Assembly: GCA_036136335.1 (NCBI GenBank)
Contig: JAYZQT010000065.1
Span: 1 to 47,799, forward strand
DNA from: JAYZQT01 sp036136335
GTDB taxonomy: Bacteria; Pseudomonadota; Alphaproteobacteria; MPNO01; UBA830
Direction: 5' to 3'
Length of the DNA: 47,799 bases
Program-made: the position numbers and the translations under genes
Notes under the pieces: generated by a model
Databases searched by the model: none
Told to the model about the DNA's origin: nothing
What the model saw: only the letters and a program-made list of their open reading frames with translations
Part shown: piece by piece, positions 42,478 through 47,799 of the stretch
How positions within the stretch are numbered: the first letter of the stretch is position 1
Layout of the letters: the number at the start of each line of letters is the position of its first letter

Positions 42478-43797
42478 ATGAGGCAGATCGACACAACCAC
42501 TGGAATTCTTCACAGCTTCGAACAGGTCAGGGGTGGTCTGCCCGGTAGTTGGCTGTCCGGAATTCGTTCGACGGCGATGGAGTTTTTCGCAAATACGGGT
42601 TTTCCAACGCCGAGAACTGAAGCGTGGAAATATACCAACCTGAAAAGGTTAAGCAGCACGAAATTTGACACATCGCCGACATTCCTGGGAGGCGATAATT
42701 CGGAATGGGCGCACCTTTTAATCGAAGGCGCACACCGGATCGTAATTCGGAATGGAATATTTGACATAACGTCTTCGTCCATCGTTTCTCCTACTGGGGA
42801 TCAATATATCGCAAATTTTTCGAGCGCGGTTAGAGATCGACGGAATGGGGTAACAAAACACCTGACAAAAATTGCTCCCCTCCAGGATGCACCATTGGTA
42901 GCGTTGAATACGGCATTAATGCAGGACGGGCTGGTCCTTATGCTCTCCGAGGGCGTTGCCCTCGATCATCCGGTTCAGGTCATACATATCATGGATTGCC
43001 CTGAAGCGCGTTTGGCGGTTCATCCACGGACGTTGGTCGTTGCTGGAGAGAGTAGCAGGGCCACGGTAGTTGAAACGTTTGTCGGTGCTCCGCAGTCAAC
43101 TTACTGGACAAACGCCGTAACGGAAATACAGGTTGGACGCAATGCGTCTGTCACACATTGCAAGTGTCAATCCGAATCGGGAAACGCGTTTCACACTGCT
43201 TTGACCCAAATTCGCCTTGCTCAGGATGCGCGATACGCTTCCGTTGCACTGGCTACAGGTGCGGTGCTATCTCGTAATGAGACAAGAGCCTCTTTTGAGG
43301 GGAAGGGCGCGGACTGCGCGCTTTCCGGCGGTGCGTTGTTACGTAAGGCTCAGCACGCGGACAACACAACCCAGGCGGATCACAAGGTTTCAAACACCAG
43401 CAGCAGGCAGGTTTTTCGAAATGTTCTTGATGAGAAATCTCACTCGGTTTTTCAAGGGGGGGTCATCGTCAGGCCGGACGCACAAAAAACGGATTCAAGT
43501 CAATCCAACAGAAATCTGTTGCTTTCGCTCGGGGCACGGGTGGATACAAAGCCTGAATTGCAGATTTTTGCTGACGATGTGAAATGCGCGCACGGCGCGA
43601 CAGTTGGTGATCTTGACGAGAACGCTCTTCATTATCTAGCCAGTCGAGGAATCCCGCCGGCACAGGCCAAGTCCCTGTTGATTGAGGCGTTCGTCAGTGA
43701 AATCCTTAAAGATCTTAAAGAGGACACCGTGCGAATGCACGTTGCTGATGAAATAAACAGATGGATGCGGTTAATTGCTACAGGCGCAAAAACATGA
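42478..43797 (+). CDS. sufD: Fe-S cluster assembly scaffold subunit SufD
   Basis: 439 residues. The N-terminal helical domain has FPTPRTEAWKYTNLKRL (about 42-58); the C-terminal beta-helix carries FADDVKCAHGATVGDLDENALHYLASRGI (given in part: DDVKCAHGATVG), the SufD hallmark that includes the conserved Cys and His. It partners SufB. A weak purine site precedes ATG 42478. Its stop overlaps sufS by 4 bases (ATGA). Confidence 0.96.
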   Translation: MRQIDTTTGILHSFEQVRGGLPGSWLSGIRSTAMEFFANTGFPTPRTEAWKYTNLKRLSSTKFDTSPTFLGGDNSEWAHLLIEGAHRIVIRNGIFDITSSSIVSPTGDQYIANFSSAVRDRRNGVTKHLTKIAPLQDAPLVALNTALMQDGLVLMLSEGVALDHPVQVIHIMDCPEARLAVHPRTLVVAGESSRATVVETFVGAPQSTYWTNAVTEIQVGRNASVTHCKCQSESGNAFHTALTQIRLAQDARYASVALATGAVLSRNETRASFEGKGADCALSGGALLRKAQHADNTTQADHKVSNTSSRQVFRNVLDEKSHSVFQGGVIVRPDAQKTDSSQSNRNLLLSLGARVDTKPELQIFADDVKCAHGATVGDLDENALHYLASRGIPPAQAKSLLIEAFVSEILKDLKEDTVRMHVADEINRWMRLIATGAKT

Positions 43798-45026
43798 GCT
43801 TGAACGGCGCCTACCCGATCGAAGGTATTCGAAAGGATTTTCCCATACTTGCCGAACAGGTTCGTGGCAAGCCATTGGTGTATCTGGATAATGGTGCCAG
43901 TGCCCAGAAGCCTAAAGTTGTAATAGAGCAGATAAAAAAGACCTTTGAAACTGGCTACGCCAATGTGCATCGTGGGGTACACTATCTTAGCCAGATTGCC
44001 ACCGACGCAATGGAAGGGGCTCGAACGAAAGCCAGAAGGTTCATTAACGCGGCTCAAGAAAAAGAAGTGATTTTCGTTCGGGGGGCAACAGAGGGGATCA
44101 ATCTGGTTGCGTCGAGCTGGGGTAAGGCAAATCTCCAGCCTGGGGACGAAATCATCCTGTCAGTCCTGGAGCACCATTCCAACATCGTACCTTGGCAGAT
44201 TGTGGCTGAGCAGACGGGTGCGGTTATACGCGTGGTGCCGATTGATGAAGCGGGCACGTTTATGTTGGAGGAATATGAAAATTTACTCTCGGACAAAACC
44301 CGGATTGTTGCCGTAACACACGTTTCCAATGCGCTTGGAACGGTGGTGCCGGTATCCGATGTCATCCGATTGGCCCACGACAGGAATGCCCTAGTCCTGT
44401 TAGATGGGTGTCAGGCGGTGCCACATATTTCGGTTGATGTTCAGGAGCTGGATGCAGATTTTTACGTATTTTCGGGTCACAAGCTCTATGGCCCAAGTGG
44501 TATCGGCGTACTTTACGGCAAGCAAAAACATTTGGATGCCATGCCCCCATACCAGGGTGGGGGCGAGATGATTGATCGTGTAACATTTGAAAAGACGACC
44601 TATGCGGAACTGCCGTTTAAGTTTGAAGCGGGAACCCCGCATATTGCCGGTATTATTGCCCTGGGATCAGCGATCGACTATCTCAATGATATCGGTTTCG
44701 ACGCAATAATGGCGCACGAACATGATCTTCTCCAGTATGCAACGGAACGTCTATCGGAAATTAACAGCATAGGTATTGTGGGAACTGCGGCAGAGAAAGC
44801 GGCAATTCTGTCATTCAATATTAATGACGTGCATCCGCACGATGTTGGAACAATCCTGGATCATGATGGGATCGCGGTGAGGACCGGACACCACTGTGCA
44901 CAACCGGTGATGGATTGGTTTGACATACCCGCTACGGTCCGAGCATCGTTTGGGATATACAATACGCGTGAAGAGATCGATGCGCTGGTAAACGGAATCA
45001 ATCGGGTAAAGGAGATGTTCGCATGA
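43794..45026 (+). CDS. sufS: Group II cysteine desulfurase SufS
   Basis: 410 residues from ATG 43794; the overlap with the sufD stop fits translational coupling. The PLP lysine is in VFSGHKLYGPSGIGVLYG, the PLP-stacking His in SVLEHHSNIVPWQ, and the catalytic cysteine in RTGHHCAQPVM near residue 360. It provides sulfur as a persulfide from L-cysteine, probably transferring it to SufU encoded next. It overlaps sufU by 4 bases. Confidence 0.97.
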   Translation: MSLNGAYPIEGIRKDFPILAEQVRGKPLVYLDNGASAQKPKVVIEQIKKTFETGYANVHRGVHYLSQIATDAMEGARTKARRFINAAQEKEVIFVRGATEGINLVASSWGKANLQPGDEIILSVLEHHSNIVPWQIVAEQTGAVIRVVPIDEAGTFMLEEYENLLSDKTRIVAVTHVSNALGTVVPVSDVIRLAHDRNALVLLDGCQAVPHISVDVQELDADFYVFSGHKLYGPSGIGVLYGKQKHLDAMPPYQGGGEMIDRVTFEKTTYAELPFKFEAGTPHIAGIIALGSAIDYLNDIGFDAIMAHEHDLLQYATERLSEINSIGIVGTAAEKAAILSFNINDVHPHDVGTILDHDGIAVRTGHHCAQPVMDWFDIPATVRASFGIYNTREEIDALVNGINRVKEMFA

Positions 45027-45472
45027 GTAGCGATCTTAGCCGCCTGTACCAGGAAGTTATTCTCGAACATAGCCGGAGGCCCAGGAACTCAGGCACACTC
45101 AAAGAAGTCACTGGGGAGGCCAGTGGAAATAACCCACTGTGCGGAGATCGCATAACCATATACTTGAACATCGATGCCCACAGGATCGCCGATGCGGCCT
45201 TTGAGGCTCGCGGGTGTGCAATCTCGGTCGCGTCGGCCTCCATGATGACCCAAAGGTTGAAGGGGCAGACGGTTGGAGATGCAGAAGACACGCTTTCCCG
45301 TTACCATGCGCAGCTGACCGATGAGGATCCGCCAGAACTGGATCCTGATGATGAACTGGCATCTCTGGTGGGTGTGCGGGAATTTCCCGCAAGGATCAAG
45401 TGTGCGACACTGCCTTGGGAAACGCTCAGAGCAGCGCTTCTAGGCGCAAAAGACGACGTAACAACAGAATGA
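45023..45472 (+). CDS. sufU: Zinc-dependent sulfurtransferase SufU
   Basis: 149 residues of the IscU-like SUF group. The zinc ligands Cys40 and Asp42 (NPLCGD), Cys65 (ARGCAISVASASMM) and Cys127 (RIKCATLPW) are all present. Like SufU, and unlike IscU, it has an insertion before the last cysteine and lacks the IscU LPPVK loop. It accepts sulfur from SufS for the SufBCD scaffold. It overlaps the neighbours by 4 bases on both sides. Confidence 0.95.
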   Translation: MSSDLSRLYQEVILEHSRRPRNSGTLKEVTGEASGNNPLCGDRITIYLNIDAHRIADAAFEARGCAISVASASMMTQRLKGQTVGDAEDTLSRYHAQLTDEDPPELDPDDELASLVGVREFPARIKCATLPWETLRAALLGAKDDVTTE

Positions 45473-45843
45473 GTGCAGGGGCTATGGAAGATACGGTAAA
45501 GGCTGAAAACACTGATCAGGAAACCCCGGCGACGGCCTCAGAAGAATTGAGGAATGAGGTTATTTCTGCAATTCGCGAGTGCTATGATCCGGAAATACCA
45601 GTCAATGTGTACGATCTCGGGCTGATTTACGACGTAAAGGTGTCCGACAGTGATAAGATAGATTTAGTCATGACGCTGACATCACCCCACTGTCCGGTAG
45701 CGGAGATTCTTCCTGAACAGGTAAAGTCTCGCGTTGAATTGGTAGGGGGCGTTGGCGCGGTCAGCCTTGACCTGACCTGGGAGCCACCATGGACACCGGA
45801 CATGATGTCGGAAGCGGCAAAGCTGGAACTGGGGTTTATGTAG
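45469..45843 (+). CDS. sufT: MIP18/DUF59 family SUF protein (SufT)
   Basis: 124 residues from ATG 45469, overlapping the sufU stop (ATGA); ATG 45484 is a second option. After an acidic, low-complexity N-terminus, the MIP18-like domain has IRECYDPEIPVNVYDLGLIYDV (about 41-62, in part) and the reactive Cys in LTSPHCPVAEILP. SufT helps in maturation or transfer of clusters. Context in the suf operon makes the assignment secure. Confidence 0.93.
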   Translation: MSAGAMEDTVKAENTDQETPATASEELRNEVISAIRECYDPEIPVNVYDLGLIYDVKVSDSDKIDLVMTLTSPHCPVAEILPEQVKSRVELVGGVGAVSLDLTWEPPWTPDMMSEAAKLELGFM

Positions 45844-45890
45844 GGATAGAGACCTTGAATGCAGGACAAATACTAAAAAGGATTTTGTAG

Positions 45891-46226
45891 ATGAGCGCTT
45901 TGCTAATGTCTCTCACAGATGAAGCTGCGGAACGGGTCAAGTATCTGATGTCGAACCGTTCCGAGCCCGCAACCGGTTTACGTATCGGAATACGGACAGG
46001 CGGATGTTCGGGCATGGCCTATTCGATGGATTTTGCGGAGGAGAAAGAACCACTTGACGAGGTGGTGGAAGAGAAGGGCGTGAAGTTGTTCGTCGATTCA
46101 AAGGCCCTTATGTTCCTGATCGGTACCGAGATGGATTATGTGGAAGACAAGCTTCAGTCCGGCTTTGTGTTTAACAACCCCAACGAGAAGGGTCGTTGCG
46201 GGTGTGGAGAATCGTTCCACGTGTAA
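45891..46226 (+). CDS. sufA: A-type Fe-S carrier (SufA/IscA-like)
   Basis: 111 residues, AAGGA before the ATG. The three conserved cysteines are Cys39 (TGGCSGMAY) and Cys103/Cys105 (GRCGCGESFHV at the end), as in A-type carriers that deliver [4Fe-4S] or [2Fe-2S] clusters. It is the last gene of the suf operon, 47 bases after sufT, and is followed by the terminator. Confidence 0.95.
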   Translation: MSALLMSLTDEAAERVKYLMSNRSEPATGLRIGIRTGGCSGMAYSMDFAEEKEPLDEVVEEKGVKLFVDSKALMFLIGTEMDYVEDKLQSGFVFNNPNEKGRCGCGESFHV

Positions 46227-46253
46227 AATTTCATGGGAAAAATGTCACTTTTC

Positions 46254-46287
46254 AGCGACGGGCATGTCCCGTCGCTTTTCTTTTTTT
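46254..46287 (+). terminator. Rho-independent terminator of the suf operon
   Basis: Perfect 9-base stem AGCGACGGG (46254-46262) and CCCGTCGCT (46268-46276), loop CATGT, then TTTCTTTTTTT at 46277-46287. It lies 27 bases after the sufA stop and 14 bases before the next start codon. Confidence 0.96.
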
Positions 46288-46301
46288 GAGGGGAACGTAA
46301 C

Positions 46302-46910
46302 GTGGTTAAGGTCTACGCAATCGACGGAGTAACACCGGTGGTTCATCCGACAGCGTTTGTCCACCCCACAGCAGTGTTAATTGGTGATGTTATAATCGGA
46401 CCGGGTTGTTATGTGGGGCCGTGTGCCTCGGTTCGCGCAGATTTTGGTCGTTTCGTAATGGGACCGAATAGTAATTTTCAAGACAATTGCACCGCGCACA
46501 CATTCTCTGGTGGAGAGGTCTTGATCGGTGAAAACTGCAATATAGGCCATGGTGCTGTTCTCCACGGGGCCACGCTTCATAATCGCATCCTAATCGGAAT
46601 GAATGCGGTAATTATGGATGGGGTCGAAATACAGGATGACGTTCTTGTGGCTGCGTTGGCATTTGTGCCTGCTGCAATGGAAATTCCGCCGGGAGTCATC
46701 GTGGCGGGCGGACCGGCAAAAATCCTTCGAAAAATCAACAAACAGGAAAAACAGTGGATCTCAGATGGTAATATCGACTATCAGGAGCTCAACAAGAGAA
46801 GCAAACATAGCCTGGAGGAAACTGAAGCCCTGACAAAGATTGATCATGAGGCCCCCCGGTTGACTTATGAAGGATCTAAGCCTCTATACGTGACCCGGAC
46901 AGACGCCTAG
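46302..46910 (+). CDS. PaaY-like hexapeptide-repeat protein (gamma-carbonic-anhydrase fold)
   Basis: 202 residues, GTG start with GAGGGG upstream. Left-handed beta-helix hexapeptide repeats are clear (VHPTAFVHPTAVLIGDVIIG at the start). Putative metal histidines are His66 (CTAHTF), His83 and His88 (NIGHGAVLHG), the gamma-carbonic-anhydrase pattern. The long C-terminal helix with QEKQWISDGNIDYQEL matches PaaY/CaiE. In phenylacetate pathways PaaY is a thioesterase that removes dead-end CoA products; the paa genes are absent here, so the true role is uncertain. Confidence 0.85.
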   Translation: MVKVYAIDGVTPVVHPTAFVHPTAVLIGDVIIGPGCYVGPCASVRADFGRFVMGPNSNFQDNCTAHTFSGGEVLIGENCNIGHGAVLHGATLHNRILIGMNAVIMDGVEIQDDVLVAALAFVPAAMEIPPGVIVAGGPAKILRKINKQEKQWISDGNIDYQELNKRSKHSLEETEALTKIDHEAPRLTYEGSKPLYVTRTDA

Positions 46911-46914
46911 CGTT

Positions 46915-47157
46915 TTAAGTAAAGGCGTTAAATGTGATTAACGTAAACGTGTCGTTGATGCCCTCGATTAACTGGAGCTCCTGTGTAACAAACCTTCCAA
47001 TATCCTGTTCATCATCCAAAGTGCACTTCATTAGCAGGTCGTGCTGACCGGATATCGAATAGACCTCAGAAACATTCTCTACATTATCGACAGCCGTTGC
47101 TGCGACGTCGTAAGATTTCCCCGGGTTACATTTGACCATCACAAAAATTGTCTGCAT
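46915..47157 (-). CDS. Stand-alone Lrp/AsnC ligand-binding (RAM) domain protein
   Basis: 80 residues, comprising only the beta-alpha-beta-beta-alpha-beta RAM fold: FVMVKCNPGKSYDVAATAV, VSEVYSISGQHDLLMKCTL, and IEGINDTFTLITF. No helix-turn-helix is encoded upstream in frame. Such small single-domain proteins bind amino acids or modulate other Lrp-type proteins. It converges on the PaaY-like gene with a 4-base gap. Confidence 0.9.
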   Translation of the reverse strand: MQTIFVMVKCNPGKSYDVAATAVDNVENVSEVYSISGQHDLLMKCTLDDEQDIGRFVTQELQLIEGINDTFTLITFNAFT

Positions 47158-47189
47158 GGGTTGGTTCCTCTAGGATCTATTCCTGTCAA

Positions 47190-47799
47190 TTAAGGTGGCC
47201 GTGCCGGATTTTTTAAAAAGTCTGGCATGTGATCACCCAGTCCTACAACCACTTTTTCATCGGTCGTTGTATTTGCCGGGGTAGGGTGCCGGTTCCCTGT
47301 TTCTGAACCAGTGTCCCGTGTGCCCTCGTTGACTTTACCGCGCTCTGATGAATTTTCCCGGCTTTTTTTATTTTTCTGGCTGGATTTATGGCGGCGACTG
47401 CGGTCACCGTCCCTTTCTTGTAGGCTGTTTTGTTTGCGGCGGCTCCGTTTGCGAAATTTCGTGTCTTCGCCATCGTTTACTTTTACAACAAGGCCTTCGA
47501 GCTTAATACGTGGTATTGGGTTGCCGATAAGCTTTTCAATAGATGCTATGAAATCCGCGTCCCCCGGTGAAGCGAGTGTAAACGCCTTACCCTCCCGGCC
47601 TGCCCGTCCGGTTCTGCCGATCCGGTGAATATAGTCCTCGGCGTGAATTGGTACGTCGAAGTTGAATACGACGGGAAGGTCGTCGATATCGAGCCCTCGT
47701 GCTGCTACATCACTGGCTACAAGAAAATCAATCTGGCGGTTTTTGAAGCAACTGAGCGTTTCAAGTCGGCTAGCCTGAGCCATGTCCCCGTGCAGTGCC
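47190..47799 (-). CDS. DEAD-box RNA helicase, C-terminal part (gene continues beyond the window)
   Basis: The open frame runs off the right edge; visible sequence starts at the LHGDMAQASR segment of the second RecA domain. It continues with DFLVASDVAARGLDIDDLP (motif V) and DYIHRIGRTGRAGREG (motif VI), which are typical of RhlE/DeaD-type helicases. After the core comes a long basic, low-complexity tail of about 100 residues rich in Arg, Lys, Ser and Asn, expected to be disordered and RNA-binding. The exact member (rhlE-like or other) cannot be told from this part. Confidence 0.93.
   Translation of the reverse strand, partial: ALHGDMAQASRLETLSCFKNRQIDFLVASDVAARGLDIDDLPVVFNFDVPIHAEDYIHRIGRTGRAGREGKAFTLASPGDADFIASIEKLIGNPIPRIKLEGLVVKVNDGEDTKFRKRSRRKQNSLQERDGDRSRRHKSSQKNKKSRENSSERGKVNEGTRDTGSETGNRHPTPANTTTDEKVVVGLGDHMPDFLKNPARPP

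Noticed and set aside
1..47799. CRISPR array, tRNA, rRNA, insertion sequence or prophage
   Set aside because: No short regularly spaced repeats, cloverleaf-like non-coding segments, transposase or phage genes were seen; gaps between genes are short and most hold only regulatory-looking sequence.

Overview
The window reads as one continuous piece of a bacterial chromosome, dense and protein-coding, with no rRNA, tRNA, insertion sequence, phage gene or CRISPR array that I could recognise. Gene content points to an alphaproteobacterium, perhaps a Rhodospirillales-like marine or soil lineage. The reasons are an Rrf2-led suf operon (regulator-sufBCDSUT-sufA), a tripartite tricarboxylate transporter, several MmgE/PrpD proteins, alanine dehydrogenase, a GT9 heptosyltransferase-type gene (Gram-negative envelope), and many small catabolic operons with ATGA or TGATG overlaps. 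The phylum-level assignment is fairly safe; the order is inference.

Layout. (1) 1-2134: C-terminal end of one amidohydrolase, then a second amidohydrolase sharing a perfect 125-bp 3' end, then a heme-oxygenase-like diiron protein. (2) 2461-7130: an MmgE/PrpD protein followed by a complete TctC-TctB-TctA uptake system. (3) 7174-9534 (minus): a ThDP enzyme and a cupin. Divergent from them, 9675-13305 holds the 2-methylcitrate operon prpD-prpB-prpC for propionyl-CoA oxidation. (4) 13309-18159: DMT exporter, GT9 glycosyltransferase, a TetR regulator broken by one in-frame stop, alanine dehydrogenase, and a quinone oxidoreductase preceded by two dyads. (5) 18175-27230: nitroreductase and aryl-CoA ligase (minus), then hyuB (broken by one in-frame TGA), hyuA, a GSAM-type aminotransferase, a two-domain dimeric alpha/beta-barrel protein and a carboxymuconolactone-decarboxylase-like protein. 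(6) 27241-31592: Asp/Glu-racemase-family isomerase, FAD hydroxylase, orphan TRAP binding protein and an LLM flavin monooxygenase. (7) 31709-39530: an AA_synth protein, an enamidase-like amidohydrolase, an IclR regulator and a benzoate/anthranilate-type Rieske dioxygenase with two different alpha subunits, one beta subunit, a zinc dehydrogenase and a one-protein reductase. (8) 39755-46226: the SUF iron-sulfur operon ending in a strong intrinsic terminator. (9) 46302-47799: a PaaY-like gamma-carbonic-anhydrase-fold protein, a stand-alone Lrp/AsnC RAM domain, and the C-terminal part of a DEAD-box RNA helicase that runs off the window.

How it fits together. Regions 5-7 form a roughly 21-kb catabolic island. 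It combines oxygenases (LLM flavin, FAD, Rieske), cyclic amide or imide hydrolases (HyuA/HyuB, enamidase-like), an isomerase, an aminotransferase and a CoA ligase. This set would suit aerobic breakdown of an aromatic or N-heterocyclic compound; the substrate cannot be read from sequence. The broken hyuB and TetR genes suggest that parts of the region are decaying, or that the assembly has point errors. The most interesting candidates are the LLM/AA_synth/enamidase cassette, the twin-alpha Rieske dioxygenase, and several near-perfect dyads in divergent promoters that look like operators.
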